Assembly (NCBI GenBank): GCA_002427325.1
Contig: DIQS01000035.1
Span: forward strand, 10,582 to 36,452
DNA: 25,871 bases
Direction of reading: 5' to 3'
Source of the DNA: Cloacimonetes bacterium UBA5456
GTDB taxonomy: Bacteria; Cloacimonadota; Cloacimonadia; Cloacimonadales; Cloacimonadaceae
Every line of letters starts with the position of its first letter. Position 1 is the first letter of the stretch. The translations under genes were made by a program, and so were the position numbers. This document shows positions 14,853-24,088 of the stretch, one piece after another. The notes beneath the pieces were generated by a model. That model ran no database searches. It was not told the origin of the DNA and saw only the letters and a list, made by a program, of their open reading frames with translations.

Positions 14853-16637
14853 TTAATAGCCAAATTCAGCGCGACGGTCTTCGATCTTAGCTTTTTCGCG
14901 CATCTCTTGATACCAGCGACCAAAGGCTTTGTTTTCGAGGCGATCACGCAAGTCGTCTTGGAGCTTGGTGTCCTCATCAAAAGCTTTCATGTCGGGTCTC
15001 TCACGAGTCTCGGCGAAGATCACATAGCTTCCCTTTTCCTCGTGGACTACGTTGCTTGTTTCACCTTCGTTAAGGGCTAAGGCATTGTCGGCAAAGATGT
15101 TGCTGATGCCGATGCCGGGGGCGCTGTTGCCGCGCTTGAAGTTCTTCAGGTCATATACTTTCCAGCCATCTTCTTCAGCGTGGTCAAACCATTCGTCTTT
15201 GCTATATTTTGCCACAAACTTATCGGCTTCTTCTTTTGCTTTGGCGATCTTCATCTCTTTTTCGAGATCAAACTTGATGCGCAGGCGAACCTTTTCAAAA
15301 TCTTCATAGTGCTTTTTGACGTTTTCGGTGATCTTGCCCACGATGAAACGTTGCTGTTGGTCGAGAACAACTTCGCTCACGCTACCTTTCTTGGCTTTTT
15401 TCATCCAGTTTTGAAGTGTAGGCTGTTGACCAATGCCGGAAATGTATTGGGCGTCACGAAGCACCCAATCGCTGTCAAGAACTTCCATATCAAGCTCTTT
15501 AGCGAGCTCTTCAACGCTCTTTTTCTTGAGCTGTTTTTGGGCTTCCAAGGCTCTGTCTTCTACGGCGAGCCTGGTCTTGGAGCTTGCTTCCACTTTGAAG
15601 AGGATGTGGCTGGCTTTCACCTGAGACTCTTCGCCGGGTGAGCTCACAATCCCTTCGCTGAGGATGATGTGATAGCCAAAGTCGGACTTAACGGGCTCGG
15701 AAATCTCGCCGGGCTGAAGAGAGAAAGCTGCTTCTTCAAACTCGGGAACCATCTGACCTCTGCCGAATACACCTAAGGAGCCGCCATTTTGAGCGCTGCC
15801 CGGATCATCGGAATAGTCCAAAGCGAGCGTGGCAAAATCTTCGCCTTTAAGAGCGCGATCGCGAACCATCTGTGCCGTCTTGAGAACTTCTAAGTTGTCT
15901 TCTTCGGAAGGTTTGGTTTCAAATGCCAAAAACTGCATGCGAGTAGCGGCGTCTTTCTTATAGTCGCTCTCTTTGTGCTCGTCATAATACTTCTGAATAG
16001 CTTCTTCGCCGGCTTCGATGTTTTGAATCTTGTTATAATCAAAGAAAATCATCTTACCTATGACTTTGTCGTTGTCTTTCATATATTCAGCGCGGAGGCT
16101 GTCGATGGTGATCCCTGAGTCGCTCTTTATCTTATCTTGCAAGCGTTTGCGGGGCAAGTAGCTCTTGACATACTCTTCCAGAGCAACAAAGAAATAGGGG
16201 TCGTTCTTGAGTGCTAACAGATATTTGCTGTGGTCAAATCTGCCATCGGTCTGCAATGCTTCAAAATGCATAATATCTTGAGGAGGATTATTCTGAAGTT
16301 CAGTAAGAATATCACTTTCCTTTACCTTGATCTTATGCTTTTTAACCTGCGTGTCCCATAAGATGCCTTCCACAAGCTCTTGCCAAGCGGAATTGGCGAT
16401 CTGTTGGCGAGTCCCCTCGTCTATGTTCTTTTCGGGATTGTCTTCCATGTAACGCATGGTTACTTCCTGAATTTTGCTGTGATACATCTCAGATGTGATC
16501 TTCTTACCGGCGACTTTGCCGAGATAGGGTTTGCCTCTAAATAGCTCGGCTATGCCGACGGCTCCCATCCCAAAAACAAAGACGATAGCAACAAAATATA
16601 TGATGACTTTTTGTTTTTTTCTTAAATCATCGAGCAT
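14853..16637 (-). CDS. ppiD: PpiD-like membrane-anchored periplasmic foldase
   Basis: 594 aa. One transmembrane helix (about 10-28) anchors a large periplasmic part. Residues 40-190 are a SurA/PpiD N-terminal chaperone domain (KVAGKKITSEMYHSKIQEV). A parvulin peptidyl-prolyl isomerase domain spans about 230-330 with DPGSAQNGGSLGVFGRGQM, VPEFEEAAFSLQPGEISEPV and SDFGYHIIL. A second parvulin-like start (VKASHILFKVE, about 340) is followed by a degenerate second domain. The protein probably helps fold secreted and outer-membrane proteins emerging from the Sec translocon. I chose the ATG at 16637, with GGAGG 5 bases upstream, since earlier in-frame starts give a basic tail with no ribosome site. 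A 6-bp inverted repeat (16669-16683) lies just upstream of its start. It is a single gene, ending at its own terminator. Confidence 0.9.
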   Translation of the reverse strand: MLDDLRKKQKVIIYFVAIVFVFGMGAVGIAELFRGKPYLGKVAGKKITSEMYHSKIQEVTMRYMEDNPEKNIDEGTRQQIANSAWQELVEGILWDTQVKKHKIKVKESDILTELQNNPPQDIMHFEALQTDGRFDHSKYLLALKNDPYFFVALEEYVKSYLPRKRLQDKIKSDSGITIDSLRAEYMKDNDKVIGKMIFFDYNKIQNIEAGEEAIQKYYDEHKESDYKKDAATRMQFLAFETKPSEEDNLEVLKTAQMVRDRALKGEDFATLALDYSDDPGSAQNGGSLGVFGRGQMVPEFEEAAFSLQPGEISEPVKSDFGYHIILSEGIVSSPGEESQVKASHILFKVEASSKTRLAVEDRALEAQKQLKKKSVEELAKELDMEVLDSDWVLRDAQYISGIGQQPTLQNWMKKAKKGSVSEVVLDQQQRFIVGKITENVKKHYEDFEKVRLRIKFDLEKEMKIAKAKEEADKFVAKYSKDEWFDHAEEDGWKVYDLKNFKRGNSAPGIGISNIFADNALALNEGETSNVVHEEKGSYVIFAETRERPDMKAFDEDTKLQDDLRDRLENKAFGRWYQEMREKAKIEDRRAEFGY

Positions 16638-16881
16638 TATATCCTCCATTTTGGATAATATATTTCTTAAGTGGATACCACTTTTATATTCTCTTGTTTT
16701 ATTACAAGTTATTTTTTTATAAGAGCGATGTGTCATCAAGACGGCATCGCCATATCTGTGTTTAGTTCATAGAGTTAGCTGGCTCGGCTCATCGCTTATG
16801 CTTTTTATAGAAACCTGATGCAAGCCTTGGCTCTATTTTGGATATTGCGGCTATTTTGCTGGGTTTGATAGCCTGAGTGAA

Positions 16882-16971
16882 TGGCGGAGAGTCAGGGATT
16901 CGAACCCTGGGTACCCGTGAGGATACAACGGTTTTCGAGACCGTCCCGTTCAACCGCTCCGGCAACTCTCC
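16882..16971 (-). tRNA. tRNA-Ser (anticodon CGA)
   Basis: 90 nt including encoded CCA. The acceptor stem pairs GGAGAGT with ACTCTCC; discriminator is G. The anticodon arm ACGGT-CTCGAAA-ACCGT gives anticodon CGA (16935-16937 on the plus strand), reading UCG. A long variable arm, typical of class II tRNAs (Ser/Leu/Tyr), lies between the anticodon and T arms, and the T loop is GGTTCGAATCCC. It begins 11 bp after the tadA stop on the same strand, so it may be processed from the same transcript. Confidence 0.97.
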
Positions 16972-16982
16972 ACAACTGGAAA

Positions 16983-17426
16983 TCAACGTTTATTCCTAAA
17001 GAATTCTGTCAAGAGCAAAGCGCAATCTTCTTCCAAGACTCCCCGTTTGAGCTGGGGATTGTGGTTGAGATTTGCATCTTGGAGAAGGTTGAAAACTCCG
17101 CCTGCTGCACCGCTTTTGGGGTCGCCACAGCCAAAGACCACCCTTCCCACTCGAGAGAGTATGATGCTGCCCGCACACATGGCGCAGGGCTCTAAGCTCA
17201 CATAGAGGGTGTAGTCTTGCAGATATTTTAGTCCCATCTCTTGCGCCTTGTCCAAGATCAGCTTCTCTGCATGGGCAAGCGGGTTTTGCAACTCTTTGGT
17301 GCGATTGTGATCCCTAATGACCACCTCGCCATCACGAACGAGGCAAGCACCCACGGGGATCTCGTTCTCCTGAAAAGCCTGCTTTGCCTCTTCTAAGGCA
17401 ATAGCCATGAAGTCTTTGTCCATCAT
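16983..17426 (-). CDS. tadA: tRNA adenosine(34) deaminase TadA
   Basis: 147 aa. It converts A34 to inosine in the wobble position of tRNA-Arg(ACG), a zinc enzyme of the cytidine/deoxycytidylate deaminase superfamily. The zinc and catalytic residues are in place: HAE (52-54, with Glu54 as proton shuttle) and PCAMC (Cys81, Cys84). The first ATG overlaps the stop of the preceding lipoprotein gene by 4 bp (ATGA), so I chose it over the ATG three bases later; no canonical ribosome site is visible, suggesting translational coupling. tRNA-Ser follows 11 bp downstream. Guanine deaminases are related, but the length and motifs fit TadA. Confidence 0.93.
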   Translation of the reverse strand: MMDKDFMAIALEEAKQAFQENEIPVGACLVRDGEVVIRDHNRTKELQNPLAHAEKLILDKAQEMGLKYLQDYTLYVSLEPCAMCAGSIILSRVGRVVFGCGDPKSGAAGGVFNLLQDANLNHNPQLKRGVLEEDCALLLTEFFRNKR

Positions 17427-19120
17427 GGAGAGGTGAATATCTCCACTTTCGCTTTATAGACCTCCGCATTTAGCATGTTCTCAAACCAGCTCTCATGCTT
17501 GGTCTGCTCATATATCTGTTTGAGGAGCTCTTTATCCGGCTTGGCTTTGCTGTCTGAATAGAACTTCTTGGGAAGGATCACCACCTGATAGTCCCCCATT
17601 TGAAGGGGCTGAGCTTGCTTCTTATTGAGATATAGCAGCATTGCGTTTACATAGGCTATGTCGAGGCTCTGTTCGTTCCAAGTGCTGCCTAATCCGGCTT
17701 TCTGATAGGAGATGACATCCTTATCTTGCTCGGGATATCTACCATCTTTGTGCTTTTGTATCCACTGATTTGCTTTCTGTTTGGCGAGTGTATGTTTGCG
17801 GCTTTCCATGAGGATGGAGACGATTTGCTCTCTAACCTGCTCAAAAGGTTTGACTCTATTAACTTGGTTTTCGCTGAGGCGAATGATAATCCAACTGCCG
17901 GTAATGGGGGAATATATTGGCTCAAGAATTGCGCCCTTATTGTTGTCCAAGAGCTTTGAATTCACCATTTCCACTATAAGTCTATCCTGATGCCAGAGAT
18001 CTTCGGTTCTCAGATTATTATGCTCAACAAGCTTGAGATCGAGCTCCTCTGCCGCGTTCTTGATGCCGATCTTTCTCACCAATCCCAAGGTTGATTCGGC
18101 ATTCTGGTAATAGAGGTCGCGAGAGCCGGGTGAGACAATAGGCGGGATCTGCAAGGCGCGGTAGCTCATCATAGATTTGGTGCGTTGTAGCTTTTGGTAG
18201 ATGGTGTAGCCGCGTCCGTTCTCTTGGGGGCGGGTATAGGCGTTGTCCGGCATGGATTCGAGAAGTGAAAAGAGCGCGTCATCCATGTTCTCCACCCTCA
18301 CAAAGCCGGGATCAAGGATGTTTAAACCGGGCAAATAACCTTGCTTATCCCTGTGCACATTCTCCATGCTTCTGCCGCCGTGAAGCGCATAATAGATGCT
18401 ATCCGCGACAGCTTTCACAAAGAGTCTGTCTTGCTCAAGCGGCTCCATCACGAGGCTGAGATATTGCACGGAATATATGGGCTCCATGGCAAATTGCTCT
18501 AAGTTCGAATCATAATATCCCTTAAGCTCACTATCACTGATATGAAGTGCCATCTCGTTGGCATCAAAGGCAATGAGATCAAAGTCTGCTTTGCCCACTA
18601 TGATCTGAGAGACGAGCTGTGCCTCTTTGCTATTAAGCTCTTTTTCGATGAGCTTAGCTTTGAGCTTTTGGCTGGGAACGTAGTGTTCGAGATATTCACG
18701 CCGGATGAATGAAAGGTTCATTGGCATATCAAAGCGCACGGATTGCACATAAAGCTCGTTATTGAAGCTGCCGTCCACGATGAATGCCGCATGTTCTTTG
18801 AGATATTGCGGTGGATGTGCAATCAGTGTATCAATCACTTCCTGAGCAGTCACGCGGATGCCGTTGCTCTTGTAAAGCTGTTTAAGAATCACGTGTTTAG
18901 AGATGTTTCGCCACGTATCCTCAAAGATTTCATTCTTTTCCTTTGTCGTCGGCGCACGCTTAGCACTACCTTGAAAGTTCTCGATGTGCCCTTGATAGGA
19001 GCGGATAAAGTCTGAATAAGTTATCTTCTGACCATTGATTGTTCCGGCACTATTTGACGAAGTGCTGGCACAGCCTACGATGAGAATTGCCAAAGCCAGG
19101 ATTGTGATTATTCTTTTCAT
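17423..19120 (-). CDS. SurA/PpiD-like lipoprotein with degenerate parvulin modules
   Basis: 565 aa. A lipoprotein signal peptide ends in IVGC (Cys17), with Ala at +2, so an outer-membrane anchor is likely. The start of the mature part (TINGQKITYSDFIRSYQ) resembles SurA/PpiD N-terminal chaperone domains. Two later segments look like worn parvulin domains: SMENVHRDKQGYLPG...ALFSLLESMPDN...GRGYTIYQKL (about 265-325), and AILEPIYSPITGSWIIIRL followed by a helical tail. Key parvulin residues (HIL, GGxLG, GYHII) are missing, so chaperone function without isomerase activity is likely. I chose the ATG at 19120 since GGGAG lies upstream and the signal peptide begins there; it overlaps the mutS stop by 4 bp. 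It is cotranscribed with mutS and tadA. Confidence 0.82.
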   Translation of the reverse strand: MKRIITILALAILIVGCASTSSNSAGTINGQKITYSDFIRSYQGHIENFQGSAKRAPTTKEKNEIFEDTWRNISKHVILKQLYKSNGIRVTAQEVIDTLIAHPPQYLKEHAAFIVDGSFNNELYVQSVRFDMPMNLSFIRREYLEHYVPSQKLKAKLIEKELNSKEAQLVSQIIVGKADFDLIAFDANEMALHISDSELKGYYDSNLEQFAMEPIYSVQYLSLVMEPLEQDRLFVKAVADSIYYALHGGRSMENVHRDKQGYLPGLNILDPGFVRVENMDDALFSLLESMPDNAYTRPQENGRGYTIYQKLQRTKSMMSYRALQIPPIVSPGSRDLYYQNAESTLGLVRKIGIKNAAEELDLKLVEHNNLRTEDLWHQDRLIVEMVNSKLLDNNKGAILEPIYSPITGSWIIIRLSENQVNRVKPFEQVREQIVSILMESRKHTLAKQKANQWIQKHKDGRYPEQDKDVISYQKAGLGSTWNEQSLDIAYVNAMLLYLNKKQAQPLQMGDYQVVILPKKFYSDSKAKPDKELLKQIYEQTKHESWFENMLNAEVYKAKVEIFTSP

Positions 19121-21747
19121 GATTCTCCCAAAAGTTCTTTTTGGATGGACTCCAAGAGCTGCCAAGCCGCAATGGGCGTGGTATCCTGCAAATCGGTATC
19201 CAATATCTGTTCAACGTATTTGTCATATTTTGAAGCGTTGTCTATCATCACTTCAAAGATTTCCAATTGAGGCGTGCTGCGCTCGAGTTTGCTGCGCAGA
19301 GAAGACGCCAGGCCTTGCGGACTGATCTCGTGCTCTTCCAGGTTCTTGAGTATCTCCTGTGCCCGGCGGATCACCCGATTGGGAATGCCGGCAAGGCGCG
19401 CCACCTGAATACCATAGCTCTGATCAGCACCACCGCGCTCTATCTTCCTCAAAAAGATCATCCGCTCGTGAAAGAGCTTCACCGCAACGTTATAGTTCTT
19501 GATCTCCGGGTAGAGGTTTTCCAACTCCGTAAGTTCATGATAGTGAGTGGCAAAGAGGGTGAGTGCCTTAGTGTGTCTTTGTATATATTCGATGATTGCC
19601 CAGGCGAGGCTAAGTCCATCAAAGGTGGAGGTTCCGCGCCCTATTTCATCGAGGAGAATCAACGATTCATTGGTGGCTGAATTGAGGATATTGGCAGTTT
19701 CTATCATCTCCACGAGAAAGGTGCTCTGTCCCTGAGCAAGATTGTCCGAAGCACCGACGCGAGTAAACACGCGATCAAACACGGGTAGCTCCATGCTCTT
19801 TGCCGGCACGAAAGAACCCATCTGCGCCATGATCACCAAAAGTCCCACCTGCCTGAGATACGTGGATTTACCCGCCATATTGGGCCCTGTGATGAGCGCA
19901 ACCAAGGTCTCCGGGAAGTCCAGCTTTGTATCGTTTGGAATAAACTCTTGATCTTCCATCAGCTTTTCGATGACCGGGTGGCGTCCATCCTGTATATAGA
20001 GATCGCGCTGCTGTTTGAAGACAGGTCTGCAGTAGTGATTTTGCCAAGCAAGAAAAGCCAGTGAGCTGAAAACATCAATCTCGGCGATGGCATCGCTGAG
20101 CGTTTGCAGGCGTGAAAGCTCCTCCGCCAGTCTGATTCTCAGCTTTGTAAAAAGGTCATATTCAAGGCTTTTGATCTTTTCTTCACTGGAAAGCACTTTT
20201 GCTTCAAATTCCTTCAGACGAGGCGAAATATAACGCTGTGAATTTGCCAAAGTTTGCTTAGGGATATAGTAATCCGGCACCTTATCTATATGAGATGCCG
20301 TCACTTCGAGATAGTAGCCAAACACGCGATTGTATCCCACTTTCAAATTTGGAATGCCGGTCTTGCGTTTCTCGTCTTCCTCTAATCGCGCAATCCAGCT
20401 CTTGCCATCGTGAATCAGCTCCATAAGCTCGTCCAAATCAGGATCATAGCCCTTCTTAAAGATGCCGCCTTCGGTGATAGTGATCGGCGGACTATCCGCA
20501 ATCGCTTCATCGATCAGATCTGATATATCGCTGAATGTTCCCAAAAGTTCTTGCCACTCATCAAACAATCTTTCATCGAAAACCTGCAAATGTTTCTTTA
20601 GATCGTCTGCACTTAAAAGATAGCTTTTCAGTGAGTTTAGCTCGCGTGGATTTATCCGCAAAGAGCCCAAACGCGAGACGATGCGCGAGATATCTCCAAT
20701 CTCCTTCAGCGAAACACGGAGGTCTTTGATATATGCCGTCTTAGCCATGAATGCGGCGATGATATCCTGACGCGCCGTGATCTGCTCTACATCAATCAAG
20801 ACGTGGGTTAAGAAATGAGTAAGCAGCCTGCTCCCCATCGGGGTTTGCGTGAGATCGATGACGCTGATGAGACTGCCGTGTCGAGCACCATAGCGGATGC
20901 TGCGATGAAGCTCAAGATTGCGTCGTGAGATCTCATCGAGCTGCATATATTGAGAAAGTGAATAATATCTAAGCTTGGTAATATGCGTCAAGGGCGAACT
21001 ATAGAGGCTCATCACATAGGCTAAGGTTGCGCCCGCAGCGGTTGCGCCCATGTGCCGATTGTGTGCACCATAAGGCTCCAACGTGCTGACACCAAAGTGT
21101 TTTTTGAGCACAATTTTGGCTTCCGCAGGCTGGAATTGCCAGTTATCAAAGATGCTGATGGCAAATTCTCGCTCGATTTTCAGCGACTTCACGAAAGCTT
21201 CGTTAGCGGCGTTATTTACGAGGATTTCAGCAGGTTGCAATCTCTGCAGTTCACTTTTGAGTTCCTCTTCCTTCAACTCGGTAAAGAAAAACTCTCCCGT
21301 GGATAGATCGAGATGAGCCAAGCCGCATTTGCTTTGCTTATCAACGCGATAGAGTCCACAGAGGAACACGTTATCCGTTCCTTCCAAGAGGTTTTGATCC
21401 AAAACGGCACCCGGCGTGATGATCTCCGTGATCTCTCTTTTCACCAAGCCTACCGCCTGTTTGGGGTCTTCCATCTGCTCGCAGATTGCCACTTTCAAAC
21501 CGCTTTTGATGAGTTTATCCAAATAGTTATCTAAGGCATGATAAGGAAATCCCGCCATGGGAATAGGATTGTCGTCGTTTTTATTGCGCGTTGTGAGTGT
21601 GATATTCAGGATTCTCGAAGCAGTTGCCGCATCTTCAAAAAAGGTCTCATAAAAGTCTCCCATGCGATACAATATCAGCTTATCCGGATGCGCTTCTTTG
21701 ACATCCAAAAACTGCCTTAACATGGGGGTAAGCTTGCTTCTATCCAT
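19117..21747 (-). CDS. mutS: DNA mismatch repair protein MutS
   Basis: 876 aa, full length. MutS recognises mismatches and small loops and licenses MutL. The N-terminal mismatch-binding motif is GDFYETFFEDA with Phe32-x-Glu34. The C-terminal ATPase has Walker A TGPNMAGKSTYLRQ (620-633), Walker B LILLDEIGRGTSTFDG with Asp700 and Glu701, and the downstream THYHELTELE. A C-terminal helix-turn-helix and dimer region follow. The ATG at 21747 gives the typical start (MDRSKLTPM); a TTG four codons earlier would overlap the upstream stop by 4 bp but has no ribosome site. mutL is not in the window. Confidence 0.96.
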   Translation of the reverse strand: MDRSKLTPMLRQFLDVKEAHPDKLILYRMGDFYETFFEDAATASRILNITLTTRNKNDDNPIPMAGFPYHALDNYLDKLIKSGLKVAICEQMEDPKQAVGLVKREITEIITPGAVLDQNLLEGTDNVFLCGLYRVDKQSKCGLAHLDLSTGEFFFTELKEEELKSELQRLQPAEILVNNAANEAFVKSLKIEREFAISIFDNWQFQPAEAKIVLKKHFGVSTLEPYGAHNRHMGATAAGATLAYVMSLYSSPLTHITKLRYYSLSQYMQLDEISRRNLELHRSIRYGARHGSLISVIDLTQTPMGSRLLTHFLTHVLIDVEQITARQDIIAAFMAKTAYIKDLRVSLKEIGDISRIVSRLGSLRINPRELNSLKSYLLSADDLKKHLQVFDERLFDEWQELLGTFSDISDLIDEAIADSPPITITEGGIFKKGYDPDLDELMELIHDGKSWIARLEEDEKRKTGIPNLKVGYNRVFGYYLEVTASHIDKVPDYYIPKQTLANSQRYISPRLKEFEAKVLSSEEKIKSLEYDLFTKLRIRLAEELSRLQTLSDAIAEIDVFSSLAFLAWQNHYCRPVFKQQRDLYIQDGRHPVIEKLMEDQEFIPNDTKLDFPETLVALITGPNMAGKSTYLRQVGLLVIMAQMGSFVPAKSMELPVFDRVFTRVGASDNLAQGQSTFLVEMIETANILNSATNESLILLDEIGRGTSTFDGLSLAWAIIEYIQRHTKALTLFATHYHELTELENLYPEIKNYNVAVKLFHERMIFLRKIERGGADQSYGIQVARLAGIPNRVIRRAQEILKNLEEHEISPQGLASSLRSKLERSTPQLEIFEVMIDNASKYDKYVEQILDTDLQDTTPIAAWQLLESIQKELLGES

Positions 21748-21755
21748 ACCGTCAC

Positions 21756-22901
21756 TCAAAAACTGGTGAGAAAACTGTCAATATCCTTGTCTTTGAACAT
21801 CAACCTCACGCTTTCGGCTTGGTCTCTGCTGATAAATGGTCCTGCAAGCACGACCCAAGTGAGCTCTTTATCTTTCCTTTCTTCAAGAAAGCTGGCATTG
21901 ATTCCCATATTCCTGATGTTTGCAACCAATCTCGCTGCATTTGACTCCAAGGAAAAACGTCCCGCTTGAACATATAGCCCTGATGACGGCTTCACCAAGA
22001 TCTTTTCGGGAAATGCTGAAACAAAAGGCGGCAGATCCACAATAGACTTTACATCTGCGATCTTAGGCTCTTCCTTCTGTTGAACGTCATTTTCCTCTGC
22101 AACTGCCACCTCGTCCGGCATCAAAATCTCAAGCGGCTCATAAGGATAGAGAAAAGAGATGTCCAAACCGGCGTTCTTGCTACGCATCACAAACAGTCGC
22201 TCTTCGATCGAAAATGCACTTTGGGAATACTTATCGAGTTCATATCCCTTCTGATAGCTACTTAGTGCGTCTTTATAATTGCCGATCATCTCATGCGCAT
22301 AACCATGCTTAAAATAGTAATATTGCATGTCATAATTTGGCAATTGACGCACTCTGCTGAGCGCACTGACTGCGCTTTGATATTTCTTCTGCATGAGATA
22401 GGATTCAACGATGATATATGCGGCAGGCTCGGCGACCTTACCTTTTGGAGCAAGCCTTAGATAGTTATCCGCATTAGCAGTAGCCGCTGAATATTCGTCC
22501 TTATAGAAGTTGATGCAAGCCAGCCAATAATAGCGTTCGACGATATCCGATGAATAGATGCCTCTCAGTTGAGTTTGTGCACTATCCATATCGCGATCAA
22601 GGACATATATCTTTGCAGCTTCCAGCATGGCGAGCTGACCATATTTCGTCTTTGGATGACGGCTCGAAGTAGCCAGATATTGATTTAAAGCCTCGCTGCT
22701 ATTCGACTTTTGGAAGCCACTATAATACATCGTGAAAGCTCGTTCCTCGTTATTAGAAGCTTTGAGCTTCGCAAGTTGTGAGCCCGCCTCGCTAATTTTC
22801 CCGCCAAGAAAGCTCTTTTCCACATCATTGAATTCCTTGCGGATTTGTGCAGATAGCGTACTGCATAAAATAAACATAATTATGAAACTTAATTTACGCA
22901 T
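21756..22901 (-). CDS. Exported TPR-like protein with C-terminal SPOR domain
   Basis: 381 aa. A Sec signal peptide occupies residues 1-18 (cleavage after LSA). The middle (about 20-245) is alpha-helical with TPR-like repeats (AMLEAAKIYVLDRDMDSAQ, KHGYAHEMIGNYKDALSSY and others), a scaffold for protein contacts. A Pro/Glu-rich linker leads to a SPOR domain (about 305-380: GLYVQAGRFSLESNAARLV ... WVVLAGPFISRDQAESVR). SPOR domains bind denuded glycan strands at the division septum, so a septal or periplasmic role is likely. The ATG overlaps the U32 gene by 13 bp; GAGG lies 12 bases upstream, rather far. It is followed by mutS with an 8-bp gap. Confidence 0.85.
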   Translation of the reverse strand: MRKLSFIIMFILCSTLSAQIRKEFNDVEKSFLGGKISEAGSQLAKLKASNNEERAFTMYYSGFQKSNSSEALNQYLATSSRHPKTKYGQLAMLEAAKIYVLDRDMDSAQTQLRGIYSSDIVERYYWLACINFYKDEYSAATANADNYLRLAPKGKVAEPAAYIIVESYLMQKKYQSAVSALSRVRQLPNYDMQYYYFKHGYAHEMIGNYKDALSSYQKGYELDKYSQSAFSIEERLFVMRSKNAGLDISFLYPYEPLEILMPDEVAVAEENDVQQKEEPKIADVKSIVDLPPFVSAFPEKILVKPSSGLYVQAGRFSLESNAARLVANIRNMGINASFLEERKDKELTWVVLAGPFISRDQAESVRLMFKDKDIDSFLTSF

Positions 22902-24088
22902 TTTCGGATTAAACCTCGCTTTGAAGAAGGAATATCGCAGTCAATATAATACCGCTGATTCGGCTTACAAAAGTCAACGCTGTTTCTTTCTTCGTCATAT
23001 ATCTTACTCAGCGAAACCTCAAAATCCTGCATAGGATCTGCTTGTATGATGCTAATCGTATCTCCCACTGAGACCTTTGCCAGGCAATCAAAGAATATCG
23101 TTCCATCTTCGTGTGAGATAATTTTCCCGCAATAGTCGCAATCTGAATAATAGTCCTGCTTGCAGTCTTTTTCAACCACGCCGCGCTCCTCACTAAAGCC
23201 ATAAAAGCCTTCCCAATAGGGTCTGTGCGAAACGCGATATAGCTCCTTATTCAAAAGCTCCCAAAGCTCCCTATCCCCTTCCTTCGCCGAAAGCGCAGCC
23301 TTATATATGCGAGTGGTTTGCGCAACGTAGTAAAGGCTTTTCATCCTGCCCTCAATCTTCCCTGCATCTATGCCGCTTTTAGAGAGAAGAGGGATATAGT
23401 TGAGCACAGACATATCCTTTGAGCTGAGGATGTGGGTGCCATATTGATCTTCTTCGATGGGGAAATATTCTCCGGGACGACTCTCTTCGGTGAGTGCCCA
23501 ATCCCAGCGACAGACCTGAGTGCAAGCACCGCTATTGGCACTTCTATCATTCAGATATGCACTCAGTAAACACCTGCCGGAATAGGCGATGCACATGGCT
23601 CCGTGGATGAAACACTCCAGCTCCAGCTCGGGTAATTGCTCTTTGATCTCAAGCATCTCGGCAAAAGTGAGCTCTCGTGCGCCAACTATACGCTTTGCGC
23701 CCTGTTCATGCCAAAATCTTGCCGCTTCAACCGAGATCACATTAGTTTGAGTGCTGATGTGAATCGGGATATCTGTATGCTTCTTAACTTCTTGAAATAC
23801 ACCGGGGTCTGATACGATCACTGCATCTATATCCGTAGTTTTTAGCCATGAGAGAAAGTCCCGCAAGGCAGGATAGTCCTGGTTTTTGAGATAGGCGTTC
23901 AGCGTGAGATAGAGCCGCGCGTCATTCTCATGAGCATAGGCTATTGCGCGTGTAAGATCATCGTAATCGAGGTTTCTCGCTGCCGCTCTGAGCCCAAAGA
24001 GATTGAACCCACAATAAACGGCGTCTGCGCCATAGCTTATGGCATATTGGATCTTCTCTAAATCCCCGCCCGGTGCTGTTATTTCCAT
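22889..24088 (-). CDS. U32-family protein, TrhP-like tRNA uridine hydroxylase
   Basis: 399 aa. The fold is the U32 'peptidase' barrel: EITAPGGDLEKIQYAISYGADAVYCG at the start, HISTQTNVISVEAARFWHEQG and GAKRIVGARELT. The Cys signature is CFIHGAMCIAYSGRCLLSAY followed by GACTQVCRWDW (Cys159, 166, 173, 189 and 193); related U32 proteins ligate a 4Fe-4S cluster there. Best match by eye is TrhP (YegQ), which makes 5-hydroxyuridine at U34 of tRNAs using prephenate, rather than a protease. RlhA and UbiU/UbiV are other U32 members and cannot be fully excluded. It starts directly after the rho stop with no gap. The C-terminus has an additional CDYCGK motif. Confidence 0.88.
   Translation of the reverse strand: MEITAPGGDLEKIQYAISYGADAVYCGFNLFGLRAAARNLDYDDLTRAIAYAHENDARLYLTLNAYLKNQDYPALRDFLSWLKTTDIDAVIVSDPGVFQEVKKHTDIPIHISTQTNVISVEAARFWHEQGAKRIVGARELTFAEMLEIKEQLPELELECFIHGAMCIAYSGRCLLSAYLNDRSANSGACTQVCRWDWALTEESRPGEYFPIEEDQYGTHILSSKDMSVLNYIPLLSKSGIDAGKIEGRMKSLYYVAQTTRIYKAALSAKEGDRELWELLNKELYRVSHRPYWEGFYGFSEERGVVEKDCKQDYYSDCDYCGKIISHEDGTIFFDCLAKVSVGDTISIIQADPMQDFEVSLSKIYDEERNSVDFCKPNQRYYIDCDIPSSKRGLIRKCVN

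Noticed and set aside
16789..16986. Minus-strand 65-codon open frame
   Set aside because: It runs through the tRNA-Ser gene and is a by-product of it.
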